Assembly: GCA_038206725.1 (NCBI GenBank)
Contig: JBBRAO010000010.1
Span: 1 to 64,000 of the forward strand
DNA length: 64,000 nucleotides
Direction: 5' to 3'
Source of the DNA: JBAXXL01 sp038206725
GTDB lineage: Bacteria; Bacteroidota; Ignavibacteria; Kapaibacteriales; UBA2268
The notes under the pieces are model-generated. The model made no database searches and was not told the origin of the DNA. It worked only from the letters and a program-made list of their open reading frames with translations. The translations under genes were made by a program, and so were the position numbers. Shown here piece after piece: positions 18,094 through 27,852 of this stretch (the stretch's first letter is position 1; each line of letters starts with the position of its first letter).

Positions 18094-18525
18094 ATGAATA
18101 AAGTACTAATAAAAGATTTAATGTCGAGCAACATTTTTTATGTTGACATTAATGACTCGATCGAAAAAGCTGAATCCTTGATGACAGAAGAAAACAGCCG
18201 TCATATTCCTGTGGTTGAAAATAATAAATTAGTGGGAATACTAACCCACAAGAAAATAATAGAATATAAGCTAAGAGAACTTTATGATAATACTGAAGGC
18301 GATGGGGAATACGATGTCAAAATTTTAGATTTTGAAAAGTTAATCAAGCGCGATCCAACAGTAATATATCCTGAAGATTCGTTAAAAAAAGTTGTAGAAA
18401 TAATGATTAAAAAAGAAATAGATTACATTCCCGTCGTAGATTGGGAAAAGAATTTATTAGGAAGTATATCGTTTATTGATATATTATTATTTGTTAACTC
18501 TATGTTAGAAAAAGGCGTACTATAG
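18094..18525 (+). CDS. CBS-domain pair protein
   Basis: This encodes 143 residues made of two CBS motifs: IKDLMSSNIFYVDINDSIEKAE through NNKLVGILTHKK, and IKRDPTVIYPEDSLKKVVEIM through KNLLGSISFIDIL. Such stand-alone pairs usually bind adenine nucleotides and act as regulators. Its stop codon TAG overlaps the GTG start of the next gene by one base, so it is translationally coupled to the response regulator and may modulate it. That coupling is seen in the sequence. The partnership is an inference. Confidence 0.8.
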   Translation: MNKVLIKDLMSSNIFYVDINDSIEKAESLMTEENSRHIPVVENNKLVGILTHKKIIEYKLRELYDNTEGDGEYDVKILDFEKLIKRDPTVIYPEDSLKKVVEIMIKKEIDYIPVVDWEKNLLGSISFIDILLFVNSMLEKGVL

Positions 18526-19937
18526 TGTATCTCGACATTAAAATTTTAATAGCAGATGACAACCCGGATTTCAGCTCCACATTAGCCGAAATAGTGAGTT
18601 CATTCGGGTATAAGACTTTGGTGGCAAATACTCCTGAAGATGCTTTGGCTTTCCTAAGCGCTAATCCAAAAACTATCGGTGCCGCTCTTTTGGATATCGA
18701 ATTTGGTCCAAGAGCGGAAATGGACGGATTAGACATCTTAGAGCGCATTCGTTATTCTTATCCTGAGATTCCGGTAGTTATGATTTCAGGTAAAGGAACT
18801 ATAGAATCGGCTGTGCGAGCAACAAAATTAGGAGCTATAAATTTCGTTGAAAAAAGCTCGATATCGAATAGTAAAATTAAAGCACTACTCGATATAGCAA
18901 TGGAACGCTTAGGACCTCAGGGCGAAGCAGACGATATTCGTATGTTTTTAGAATCTTTCGGCATTATAGCCAAAAGTAAAATTATGATTGAAATCGGGGA
19001 TTCGATAATTCGTTATGCAAGAACCGATTTGAATGTTTTGATAACAGGTGACACCGGAACCGGAAAAAAATTAGTAGCGAAAGCTATACATAATGGTTCG
19101 AAACGCGCGCGTTTTCCGTTTATTACTGTTGATATACCTAATATACCTAGAGAATTACTCCAAAGTGAACTATTCGGTCACGTGAAAGGAGCATTTTCGG
19201 GTGCTACTGAAACGAAAAAAGGACTTTTCAACCAAGCTCATCACGGAACGGTATTTTTAGATGAGATAGGTGAGATGTCACTTGATTTGCAGTCCAGTTT
19301 ATTCATACCTATTGAAGATAAATGCGTTCGTAAAGTAGGTTCTGTGAAAAGCGAAGATATTGATTTAAGGTTTATATCAGCTACTGATAGAGATTTACTC
19401 AAATTGATGCGCGAAGGTGTATTTAGGGAACAACTATACCACCGCTTAAGAGAATGTGAAATTCGTATGCCGAATTTGACGGAACGCAAAGAAGACATTC
19501 CTTTGATAATCGAACATTATGTAAAAAAACATAATGAAGATTTCCAAGATCAAAAGTACTTCTCACCGTCGGCTCTTGATTTGCTAAACGAAGGCAGTTG
19601 GCACGGAAATGTTCGAGAATTATCAAGTATTATTAAAGTTGCTATGCAGACATCGCTTAAAGACCAAGTTGAAGCAATGGATATTCAAAGAATTATCAAA
19701 AACAGTCCTTCTGTTTACCGCTCAATTCCTGAAGCCGGTGTAATTTCTTCAAGTAGAACCTTGAAGGAAGACTTGGCGAAGGTGGATAAACAAAAAATAG
19801 AATCAACTTTGAAAGAGTGCAAAGGTAATGTTACAAAAGCGGCTAATCTACTCGGCGTAAGTCGTGAAACCCTTCATAATAAGATTAGACGATATGATAT
19901 AGAAGTACGAAATTTTAGAAAAAAAACAAGCGCTTAG
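18525..19937 (+). CDS. Sigma-54-type response regulator (NtrC family)
   Basis: This is a 470-residue regulator. The receiver domain (about 4-125) has acidic residues in ADDNPD and the probable phosphoacceptor Asp57 in LLDIEFG. The AAA+ domain (about 150-385) has Walker A GDTGTGKK and Walker B FLDEIGEM. The sigma-54 contact loop reads GAFSGA (222-227) instead of GAFTGA. A Fis-type helix-turn-helix closes the protein (about 425-465, NVTKAANLLGVSRETLHNKI). It starts with GTG inside the stop of the CBS gene. No sensor kinase gene is adjacent. Ser for Thr in the GAFTGA loop is conservative but known to weaken sigma-54 activation in some members, so activity is uncertain. Confidence 0.88.
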   Translation: MYLDIKILIADDNPDFSSTLAEIVSSFGYKTLVANTPEDALAFLSANPKTIGAALLDIEFGPRAEMDGLDILERIRYSYPEIPVVMISGKGTIESAVRATKLGAINFVEKSSISNSKIKALLDIAMERLGPQGEADDIRMFLESFGIIAKSKIMIEIGDSIIRYARTDLNVLITGDTGTGKKLVAKAIHNGSKRARFPFITVDIPNIPRELLQSELFGHVKGAFSGATETKKGLFNQAHHGTVFLDEIGEMSLDLQSSLFIPIEDKCVRKVGSVKSEDIDLRFISATDRDLLKLMREGVFREQLYHRLRECEIRMPNLTERKEDIPLIIEHYVKKHNEDFQDQKYFSPSALDLLNEGSWHGNVRELSSIIKVAMQTSLKDQVEAMDIQRIIKNSPSVYRSIPEAGVISSSRTLKEDLAKVDKQKIESTLKECKGNVTKAANLLGVSRETLHNKIRRYDIEVRNFRKKTSA

Positions 19938-19940
19938 TAT

Positions 19941-20810
19941 ATGCCTACAAAAGGAATAATATTGGCGGGTGGTAAAGGAACAAGACTATACCCAATGACA
20001 TCGGTTATGAGTAAACAGCTGCAAGCTGTATATGATAAACCGATGTTTTATTATCCATTGGCAACATTGATGTTGGCGGGTATCCGAGAAATTATGATTA
20101 TCTCGACACCGGCGGATTTGCCTATGTTCCGCAAAATTCTCTGTGACGGATCCAAATTGGGCATATCTATCGAATACGCAGAGCAAAAGGAACCAAAGGG
20201 TTTACCGGAAGCCTTCCAAATAGCGAGACACTTCATAGGCGTTAACGACGTTTGTATGATTTTGGGTGATAATATATTTTACGGGAAATTAGATTTTCTC
20301 AGGGATGCAATTAAAAACAATAGCGGAGGAACTATCTTCGCCTATCAAATTGACGATGTTCGTTCTTATGGTGTTGTTGAATTCGACTCTAACAAAAAGA
20401 TTTTATCGATCGAAGAAAAACCCGAATTTCCAAAATCTAATTATGCCATTCCCGGGCTCTATATTTTTGATAAAGATTGCGCTAAATATACCGATGAACT
20501 TGCTCCGGGTGAGCGCGGTGAGTTAGAAATAATCGAACTTCAAAAAAAATATCTCAAAAATAATAAACTTAAGCTTCAAGAAATTGGACGCGGAATCGCT
20601 TGGCTCGACGCTGGTACACCGGAAATGATGCTCGAAGCCGGAAGTTTTATACACGCTATCGAGAAACGTCAAGGTTTAAAAATTGCATGTATCGAGGAAA
20701 TTGCATTCAACGAAGGGTTGATAAACAAAGATGCTTTTGTCAAGATAGTCAGCGATATGTCTGAGTGTTCTTATAAAGATTACTGCATAAAAATATTGAA
20801 TAAAATTTAA
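19941..20810 (+). CDS. rmlA: Glucose-1-phosphate thymidylyltransferase
   Basis: This is a 289-residue nucleotidyltransferase making dTDP-glucose from dTTP and glucose-1-phosphate, the first step to dTDP-rhamnose. The signature is GIILAGGKGTRLYPMT followed by SKQLQAVYDKPMFYYPL, then GDNIFYG and GIAWLDAGT. Length is typical. It starts 3 bases after the regulator gene. The other rhamnose genes (rmlB, C, D) are not in this window. Confidence 0.94.
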   Translation: MPTKGIILAGGKGTRLYPMTSVMSKQLQAVYDKPMFYYPLATLMLAGIREIMIISTPADLPMFRKILCDGSKLGISIEYAEQKEPKGLPEAFQIARHFIGVNDVCMILGDNIFYGKLDFLRDAIKNNSGGTIFAYQIDDVRSYGVVEFDSNKKILSIEEKPEFPKSNYAIPGLYIFDKDCAKYTDELAPGERGELEIIELQKKYLKNNKLKLQEIGRGIAWLDAGTPEMMLEAGSFIHAIEKRQGLKIACIEEIAFNEGLINKDAFVKIVSDMSECSYKDYCIKILNKI

Positions 20811-20821
20811 AGAAATTTAAG

Positions 20822-21793
20822 ATGGAAAATAGTACTTTGCTATCGGAAATAAAAAGAACTTTTAAAGAAGAAATTAAAGCCATTGAAACGGCTTATGAAA
20901 GAATAGATAACAGCTATACCGATGCTGTTGAAATTATATCAAAAGCGAATAAAATTGTACTTACCGGTGTAGGTAAATCAGGCTTAATAGCCAAAAAGAT
21001 TGCCGCTACTTTCTCGAGTATCGGTATTTCTTCAGTTTTTTTACATCCGGTGGAAGCTTTGCACGGAGATATAGGGATTGTTCAAAAAGGCGATGCCGCT
21101 ATATTGATTTCCAAAAGCGGTGGCACAAAAGAACTAGTAAAACTGGTGCCTTATTTAAAAATGCAATCCGCTCAGATAATCTCCATTGTCGGAAATATGA
21201 ATTCATTTTTAGCCGCTAATTCCGATATAGTTTTGGATGGAAGCGTGAATCGTGAAGCTTGCCCGCATAATTTAGTTCCTACATCAAGTACAACGGTGGC
21301 TTTAGTCATTGGTGATGCTTTAGCGGTAGCGGCTATGAAAAAACGAAATGTAACAATAGAGAATTTTGCGCGATTACATCCCTTAGGACAGATCGGTCGT
21401 AATATTACAGTTCGAATCAAAGACATAATGCACAAAGGACAGGCGATGCCTACTATCAAAACCGGGTCTAAGATTTTAGACGCGATTTTAATAATATCCG
21501 AAAAAGGATTGGGCTGTGTTTGCGTTACAGATGATGATAATAATTTGCTCGGGTTAATTACCGACGGCGATTTAAGACGTGCTTTACAAAAGAACATTGA
21601 TATAAGAGACGCCAAAGTGGACTCTGTGATGACCGCAAACCCAATAACTTGTCAGGATAACGCATTTTTGGGAGAGGTGTTGGCAATTATGGAACAACGT
21701 CCAAGCCAATTAAGCGTCATGCCGGTTGTTAATGCTGATAAGCTTTTATGCGGCGTTGTTAGAATACACGATATTATTTTAAGTGGAGTTTAA
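20822..21793 (+). CDS. kdsD: D-arabinose-5-phosphate isomerase (KdsD/KpsF family)
   Basis: This is a 323-residue enzyme with an N-terminal SIS sugar-isomerase domain (GVGKSGLIAKKIAATFSS at about 44-61; HGDIGIV; SKSGGTKELV) followed by two CBS domains (about 205-323). It interconverts ribulose-5-phosphate and arabinose-5-phosphate, feeding Kdo synthesis for lipopolysaccharide. Neighbouring rmlA and the later rfaE2 support an LPS-bearing outer membrane. Confidence 0.92.
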   Translation: MENSTLLSEIKRTFKEEIKAIETAYERIDNSYTDAVEIISKANKIVLTGVGKSGLIAKKIAATFSSIGISSVFLHPVEALHGDIGIVQKGDAAILISKSGGTKELVKLVPYLKMQSAQIISIVGNMNSFLAANSDIVLDGSVNREACPHNLVPTSSTTVALVIGDALAVAAMKKRNVTIENFARLHPLGQIGRNITVRIKDIMHKGQAMPTIKTGSKILDAILIISEKGLGCVCVTDDDNNLLGLITDGDLRRALQKNIDIRDAKVDSVMTANPITCQDNAFLGEVLAIMEQRPSQLSVMPVVNADKLLCGVVRIHDIILSGV

Positions 21794-21805
21794 AAATTAA
21801 TTAAT

Positions 21806-24181
21806 ATGACAGATACATTAGAAAATATATATTTTTATAAAGAAGATATTACGGATTTAGAACGTGATACTTTAAATGAATTAGAATACGATCAGGTTTT
21901 AAATAAGATTTCGAAATACGCTCTATCTGAAATGGGTAGGGAAATGATTTTGAAGTCCCTGCCTACAAAAAACACGTTCATTTTAACCAAAGAATTAGAT
22001 CTGATTGAAGAATTGATAAATTTGCTTACGTCGGACGAAGAATTACCAATTGAAAGAGTTAGTGATATAAGAAATTTGCTTTACAGAGCTAAAATCGAAA
22101 ACGCTATTTTAAATCCATCAGATATTCTTAGCATCGGCGATACAATCAGAATCTATCGTTTATTGAGGAAGTATTTTATTGACCGTGCAGGAAAATATGC
22201 ACTTTTGTTCGAAGAAGTAAGTTTACTTTACGAAAACAGAATATTAGAAAAGCACATTGATGATGCGATAGACGAAACAGGATTGGTACGCGATACAGCA
22301 AGTGCCGACCTAAGCAGAATCCGCCGCTCATTGCAAGAAAAATCCGTTCGATTGAGAAGCCGTTTACGAAAAATCCTTCATCGGGTAGCAGAGGAAGAAA
22401 TTGTCACAGACGAATTCTACTCCATTCGTGAAGGAAGATATGTCCTGCCTATTAAAGCTTCAAATAAACGGACTATGGCTGGCATCATTCACGGCGTATC
22501 GCAAACGGGACAAACCGTATTCTTAGAGCCGGCTGAAATAATTGAAATGAACAACGAACTATCATTGCTAAAAAGCGAAGAAGAACGTGAAATATACCGT
22601 ATATTGACAAGATTGACTGCGGAAATAGGACAACAAGCACCGCTTATTTTAGGTAGTGTCGATATTTTGGGACATTTGGACGCTGTAATTTCAAAAGCCC
22701 GTTATGCCCTGGAATATGGTGGAATAAAACCTCAAATTACCGAAGAGAATATGCTTTCAATGCGCAATATTCGTCATCCCTTATTAGCTCAGGCCAGAAA
22801 ACGCGAGCAAGTCATTCCGCTTTCAATTGATTTCTCGATCGAAAAGCAGGGGCACTTAATAAGTGGACCAAACGCCGGTGGTAAAACAGTAGCTTTGAAA
22901 AGCATTGGTTTGAATTTGATTATGGCGCTATCGGGTGTATTCCCTCTGGGTGAATGTACGGTTTCGTACCGAAAAGTATTTTCTTCTATTGGCGACAGAC
23001 AGTCCATCGCAAATGATTTGTCAACCTTCTCCAGCCAAATTCTTCAACTAAAACGTATATTGGAAGAATGTTCATATAGTTCGCTGGTTCTGGTTGATGA
23101 AATCGGTTCGGGAACCGACCCTCAGGAAGGCGGTGCGTTGGCTTGCGGTATATTGGACTCCTTTATTAATATTGGACTTTTCTTTGTCGCTACTACACAC
23201 CAATCATCATTAAAAACTTACGCTTTGAACCGCGACAAGATTATGAACGCTTCATTGGAATTTGACGAGATAAAACTCCGACCCACATATAAATTTTTGG
23301 AAGGGATACCGGGTAATTCTTATGCTTTTTTCTTGGCAAAGAATGTGGGTTTGTCGGAGTTGGTCATCAGCAGAGCAAAAACCTATTTGGGTAGTCGTCA
23401 AAGCGAATTGGAAGAATCAATTTCGGTCTTGGGTAAATACAAAGCCGAAGCGGAACAATTGAGAAGCGATGCCGCCAAATCAAAATTGGAATCCGAAAAA
23501 TTAGTCGAAAAGCTGCAAGAAAAGCTTTCCAAAATCCAACAGAAAAGAGATGAAATCTTAAGCGATGCAAAAACCAAAGCCGCTGAATTGGTTTCAGGTT
23601 CGAATGCTTTGATAGAGAAAACAATCCGAGAAATAAAAGAAGGCGAAAAATCTATTTCCGAGATTAAGAAAGAATTTACCGAAGAGAAACAAAAAATCGA
23701 AACGGCTATAAAGCCTGAGAAAAAGCCATTCTCGCGCGAACCCGATGCTTTTGTGGTCGGCGATATGGTAACAATGGAGTCGTCCAATTCGGTTGGTGAA
23801 ATCATTGCGCTGCAAGAAGACGGGAAAACAGCATTAGTTGATTTCAATGGTTTGAAGTTCAATACGGCGATAGACAAAATTACAAAATCGAACAAAAAAA
23901 GCATACAATTGATCAAAAAGCAGGATTTCGTCCGGTTCGATGTAGAAAATAAAATTGACATCCGCGGTGAGCGAGCTGATGCCGCTATTAGACAACTCGA
24001 TGAGTTCATCTCCGATGCTGTAGTAGGCAATGTAGAGCGCTTAACAATCGTTCACGGGAAAGGAACCGGAGCTTTGCGTTTTGCTGTTCACGAATATCTT
24101 ACCCACCATCCATCAATCGTATCGTTTAGAAGTGGTGATTTGGTAGAAGGCGGTGACGGTGTCACAATTGTAGATTTATAG
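21806..24181 (+). CDS. mutS2: Endonuclease MutS2
   Basis: This is a 791-residue MutS-family ATPase/nuclease. It has a helical lever/clamp region, ATPase Walker A GPNAGGKT (354-361) and Walker B LVLVDEIGSGTDP. A long coiled coil follows (about 525-640), with a KOW-like segment and a C-terminal Smr nuclease domain (IDIRGERADAAIRQLDEF, then IVHGKGTGALR). MutS2 acts on branched DNA and can suppress recombination or rescue stalled ribosomes. It is the last gene of the operon, 12 bases after kdsD. Confidence 0.95.
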   Translation: MTDTLENIYFYKEDITDLERDTLNELEYDQVLNKISKYALSEMGREMILKSLPTKNTFILTKELDLIEELINLLTSDEELPIERVSDIRNLLYRAKIENAILNPSDILSIGDTIRIYRLLRKYFIDRAGKYALLFEEVSLLYENRILEKHIDDAIDETGLVRDTASADLSRIRRSLQEKSVRLRSRLRKILHRVAEEEIVTDEFYSIREGRYVLPIKASNKRTMAGIIHGVSQTGQTVFLEPAEIIEMNNELSLLKSEEEREIYRILTRLTAEIGQQAPLILGSVDILGHLDAVISKARYALEYGGIKPQITEENMLSMRNIRHPLLAQARKREQVIPLSIDFSIEKQGHLISGPNAGGKTVALKSIGLNLIMALSGVFPLGECTVSYRKVFSSIGDRQSIANDLSTFSSQILQLKRILEECSYSSLVLVDEIGSGTDPQEGGALACGILDSFINIGLFFVATTHQSSLKTYALNRDKIMNASLEFDEIKLRPTYKFLEGIPGNSYAFFLAKNVGLSELVISRAKTYLGSRQSELEESISVLGKYKAEAEQLRSDAAKSKLESEKLVEKLQEKLSKIQQKRDEILSDAKTKAAELVSGSNALIEKTIREIKEGEKSISEIKKEFTEEKQKIETAIKPEKKPFSREPDAFVVGDMVTMESSNSVGEIIALQEDGKTALVDFNGLKFNTAIDKITKSNKKSIQLIKKQDFVRFDVENKIDIRGERADAAIRQLDEFISDAVVGNVERLTIVHGKGTGALRFAVHEYLTHHPSIVSFRSGDLVEGGDGVTIVDL

Positions 24182-24300
24182 AGACATAAAGATTTAACCT
24201 TATTAAATAATAGATAATTAACAAAAATTAATTGGTAATGTTAATAAACTGTTGTAATTTTATGCTTTATAATTGTACAATTTGAATAAAAGGGAATATT

Positions 24301-25971
24301 ATGAAAAAGATGATAACATTCTGCCTCGTTTCGCTGATAGCAATTTTAGCTGTATCGTGCGGTAAAAATGGGGAAATAAAACAACCGGAACCAATTTCGG
24401 AGCAACAAGCAATGATAAAAGAACGATTAGCGGCTTACGCAAAAGTAGAGTTTAACGACAAAAACACCGATTTATCGGGGTTAACATCACGAGAAAAAAA
24501 ATTACTTAAAGTACTCAGAGATGCCGGAGTTTTGGCAGACGGTATTTTCTGGAAACAATCCTGTCCTGACGCGATAACCGTTAGAGACAGTTTAGCAAAG
24601 TTCGATACTGATGAAGCAAGAGAGTATCTAAACTATGTGAAAATAAATTATGGTCCTTATGACGTAATCTATGATGAAGCCCGTTTTGTGGGTAAAGGTC
24701 CCGAAGTTAGGCCTATTGTTGGTGGATTTTATCCTACGGATATGACTAAAGACGAATTCGAAAAATTCGTTACCGATAATCCAAAACTTAAGACAGCCTT
24801 GGAAGATCAATATACTATCGTTATTCGTGACGGTGACGGTTTAAAAGCTGTTCCTTATAGCCTGTACTACCCTGAAATTGGAGAATTAGCCGCAAAATTG
24901 GATCAAGCCGCAGGATTGTGCGACAACCCGTCTTTGAAAAATTATTTAACATTGAGAGCCGAAGGATTAAGAACAAACAACTACCTACAAAGTGACTTAG
25001 CTTGGATGGATTTGAAAGATAATAATATTGATATAGTTATTGGTCCAATCGAAAATTATGAAGATGAGATGTTTGGGTATAAAACCGCATTTGAATGTGT
25101 TATTATGGTGAAAGACCCTGAAGCATCGAAGGAACTTCAAGATTTCAAAGCAAATATGGACTACTTCCAATGCAATTTGCCTACCGATGGTGACTATAAA
25201 AATGATAAGTTAGGCGGTGGAAACATAATCCAAGTTGTTAATGCTGTATATTTCGGTGGAAAGTGCAAAAAAGGTACTAAAACTATTGCCGCCGCTTTGC
25301 CAAACGACCCTAGAGTTGCTGAAGCGAAGGGAAGGAAACTATCGATGTATAAAAACCACATGGAAGCAAAATTCAATCAGATTGTTAAACCAATCGGCGA
25401 AGAACTGTTAGACGCTAAATGGGCAAAATATGTTGATGCTAAAGCATTTACCGGCTTTGTTACATTGCACGAAGTCAGCCACGCTTTAGGTCCAAAATAT
25501 GTAAACGGTTCCAAAATCGAAGTCCGTAAAGCCCTAAAACAATTTTATTCCCCTATCGAAGAGTGTAAGGCTGATATTTTGAGTTTATACAATCATAAGT
25601 TGTTAAGAGACAAAAAATATTACAACAACGAATATATTAAAAAAACTATTGCAACATATTTACCGGGATTATATCGCTCGATAAGATTCGGAACCGGTGC
25701 GCATTGCATTTCAAACTACATTCAATTAAACTATCTGCAAACTACCGGAGCAATTAAGGTTGTTAAAGGTAAATTTGTAATTAATGAATCTATATTTTTT
25801 GATAAAGTCGCCGAGCTTGCAAAAATCATTCTTGATATTGAAGCTAAGGGCGATATAAAAGCCGCAGGTGATTTGATTGCCAAATATGGTCAACAAACCG
25901 GAGAGATTGAAACAAATATCGAGCTCTTGAAAAAAATCCCTCGCGACATTGATACATATTATAAGTTTTAG
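24301..25971 (+). CDS. M49-like (dipeptidyl peptidase III-type) zinc metallohydrolase lipoprotein
   Basis: This is a 556-residue lipoprotein with lipobox LAVSC at Cys20. The zinc site is H390-E391-V-S-H394, followed by E420-E421-C-K-A. That matches the HExxH...EECxA layout of M49 peptidases with a five-residue motif; classical DPP III has six (HExxxH), while the Caldithrix enzyme is reported to have five. It would cleave dipeptides from peptides, or act as a related hydrolase, in the periplasm. It stands alone between mutS2 and a strong terminator. The exact substrate cannot be told from sequence. Confidence 0.75.
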   Translation: MKKMITFCLVSLIAILAVSCGKNGEIKQPEPISEQQAMIKERLAAYAKVEFNDKNTDLSGLTSREKKLLKVLRDAGVLADGIFWKQSCPDAITVRDSLAKFDTDEAREYLNYVKINYGPYDVIYDEARFVGKGPEVRPIVGGFYPTDMTKDEFEKFVTDNPKLKTALEDQYTIVIRDGDGLKAVPYSLYYPEIGELAAKLDQAAGLCDNPSLKNYLTLRAEGLRTNNYLQSDLAWMDLKDNNIDIVIGPIENYEDEMFGYKTAFECVIMVKDPEASKELQDFKANMDYFQCNLPTDGDYKNDKLGGGNIIQVVNAVYFGGKCKKGTKTIAAALPNDPRVAEAKGRKLSMYKNHMEAKFNQIVKPIGEELLDAKWAKYVDAKAFTGFVTLHEVSHALGPKYVNGSKIEVRKALKQFYSPIEECKADILSLYNHKLLRDKKYYNNEYIKKTIATYLPGLYRSIRFGTGAHCISNYIQLNYLQTTGAIKVVKGKFVINESIFFDKVAELAKIILDIEAKGDIKAAGDLIAKYGQQTGEIETNIELLKKIPRDIDTYYKF

Positions 25972-25997
25972 TATTATCAAACTTATTTCAACAATTA

Positions 25998-26031
25998 AAC
26001 TCATCCGATTATTGTTTTAATCGGATGAGTT
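25998..26031. terminator. CTCATCCG-family hairpin terminator
   Basis: A perfect 14-bp stem (25998-26011 with 26018-26031, core ACTCATCCGATTA) has a 6-base loop and is followed by TTTT. It ends the metallohydrolase transcript and belongs to a small family of similar hairpins at 33502 and 56788. Confidence 0.85.
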
Positions 26032-26098
26032 TTTATATATATGACAATTTTCAAACAAAGATTATTAGAATAAAGCTGAAAAATATCGGAAAAATGAT

Positions 26099-26106
26099 TA
26101 AATTTG
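26099..26106 (+). promoter_or_regulatory. Candidate -7 element (TAAATTTGC) of proS
   Basis: TAAATTTG followed by C matches TAnnTTTGY exactly and lies 33 bases upstream of the proS start. No clear -33 partner is seen. Confidence 0.42.
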
Positions 26107-26139
26107 CACTTTATAATAATTAAACTTAGAAATAAATAG

Positions 26140-27840
26140 ATGAAACAAGGCAGATATTTTATACCAACACTGAAGGAAAACCCTGCAGACGCACAAATAC
26201 CTTCGCATCAATTGATGGTTCGTTCCGGAATGGTTCGTCAATTGGGAAGCGGAATTTTTTCTTTCTTACCGTTAGGGCAAATAGTACTAAAAAAAGTAAT
26301 TGAAATTTTACGTGAAGAACAAGACGCTATCGGTGGACAGGAGTTTTTACTTCCTGCGCTAAATCCAATCGAGATTTGGGAAAAAACAGGCAGGGTAGAG
26401 GCTATGGGCGATGTAATGTTCCATTTGAAAAACCGCGAGGGTGTTGTATTGGCGCCTACACACGAAGAAATAATAACTTACCACGCCGCTCAACATATTA
26501 CTTCTTATAAAGATATGCCGCAAATGTGGTATCAAGTACAAACTAAATTCCGTAATGAAGCGCGACCAAAATCGGGTGTTTTGCGCGGAAGACAGTTTAT
26601 AATGAAAGATGCCTATTCGTTAGATAATTCTTGGGAAGGACTGGATAAAAGCTACGAAAAACAATTTCACGCTTATAAAAAAATATTTGACCGCTGTGGG
26701 ATAAAATTCTTTGTTGTTGGTGCATCATCCGGTGCGATGGGTGGCAGACAATCACAAGAGTATATGGTCGAGTCGGATTCAGGGGAAGATGTATGCGCTG
26801 TTTGCGATGTTTGCGGATATGCGGCAAATATAGAGATAGCCACATCAAAAATCAGCCCGGTAGGCAGAATAAGCGATAATTTTGAAATTGAAAAATTTGC
26901 TACACCTACAGCCAAAACGATTGACGAACTGGTCGCGCAATATAATCTTGACGTCAATCGCTGTGCTAAATCAGTTGTTTATACAGTTAAATCCGAAACT
27001 ATACTAATTCTTATGCGCGGAAATGATGAGTTGAACGAAACAAAGCTCGAAGTTGTCTTGGGAACAAAGGAGTTCCGTTCTGCAACAGAGGATGAACTTG
27101 TGGAATTTACAGGTGCTAACGGAGGTTCTATTGGACCTGTTGGATTAAAAAAGAAAATTAGGATTATAGCCGATAACTTGCTCCAAGGTGCTAATGCACT
27201 TGTAAGCGGTGCAAATGAAAATGGATTCCATTACAAAAACATTGATATGGATCGCGATACCGACGTTACTGAGTTCTATGATTTACGTACAACAAAAGCG
27301 GGTGACCCTTGTCCGGTTTGTGGAGTTCCACTAAGAGTTGTCAAAGCCATAGAAATTGGTCATATTTTTAAATTAGGTACTAAGTATTCATCGGCGTTGG
27401 GAGCAAACTTCTTAGACAAAGACGGCAAACAACAACCAATAATTATGGGTAGCTATGGTATCGGTGTCGAAAGAATTTTAGCCTGCTATATAGAGCAGAA
27501 TTTTGATGAAAAAGGAATAATCTGGAAAGGTCCTTTAGCACCATTCCAAGTTCATATTCTCGGCATTGGTAATAATAAATCGGAAGCTGTATCGGATTAT
27601 TGCGAAAAATTATATATGGAACTTCAAGCCGAAGGTTACGAAGTGCTCTATGACGATCGCGATGAAACAGCAGGTGTTAAATTCAACGATGCGGATTTGA
27701 TAGGTATCCCACTACAAATCATAGTTGGCAAAAAGAATATTGAGAATGGTCAGGTCGAATTCAAATATCGCGAAACCTTAGATCGTGAGCTGATACAAAT
27801 TGATGAAGTAATGAAAATTGTCAAGATATTTTCAAAGTAA
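26140..27840 (+). CDS. proS: Prolyl-tRNA synthetase, bacterial type with editing domain
   Basis: This is a 566-residue class II synthetase with the N-terminal catalytic core (RSGMVRQLGSGIFSFLPLGQ; LAPTHEE; FRNEARPKSGVLRGRQFIMKD broken by the motif 2 loop). An inserted YbaK-type editing domain lies at about residues 225-385, then motif 3 (MGSYGIGVERILA) and the anticodon-binding domain. The editing insert identifies the long bacterial form rather than the archaeal-type enzyme common in Bacteroidia. It is followed 12 bases later by rfaE2. Confidence 0.95.
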   Translation: MKQGRYFIPTLKENPADAQIPSHQLMVRSGMVRQLGSGIFSFLPLGQIVLKKVIEILREEQDAIGGQEFLLPALNPIEIWEKTGRVEAMGDVMFHLKNREGVVLAPTHEEIITYHAAQHITSYKDMPQMWYQVQTKFRNEARPKSGVLRGRQFIMKDAYSLDNSWEGLDKSYEKQFHAYKKIFDRCGIKFFVVGASSGAMGGRQSQEYMVESDSGEDVCAVCDVCGYAANIEIATSKISPVGRISDNFEIEKFATPTAKTIDELVAQYNLDVNRCAKSVVYTVKSETILILMRGNDELNETKLEVVLGTKEFRSATEDELVEFTGANGGSIGPVGLKKKIRIIADNLLQGANALVSGANENGFHYKNIDMDRDTDVTEFYDLRTTKAGDPCPVCGVPLRVVKAIEIGHIFKLGTKYSSALGANFLDKDGKQQPIIMGSYGIGVERILACYIEQNFDEKGIIWKGPLAPFQVHILGIGNNKSEAVSDYCEKLYMELQAEGYEVLYDDRDETAGVKFNDADLIGIPLQIIVGKKNIENGQVEFKYRETLDRELIQIDEVMKIVKIFSK

Positions 27841-27852
27841 AAGAAGAATAAA

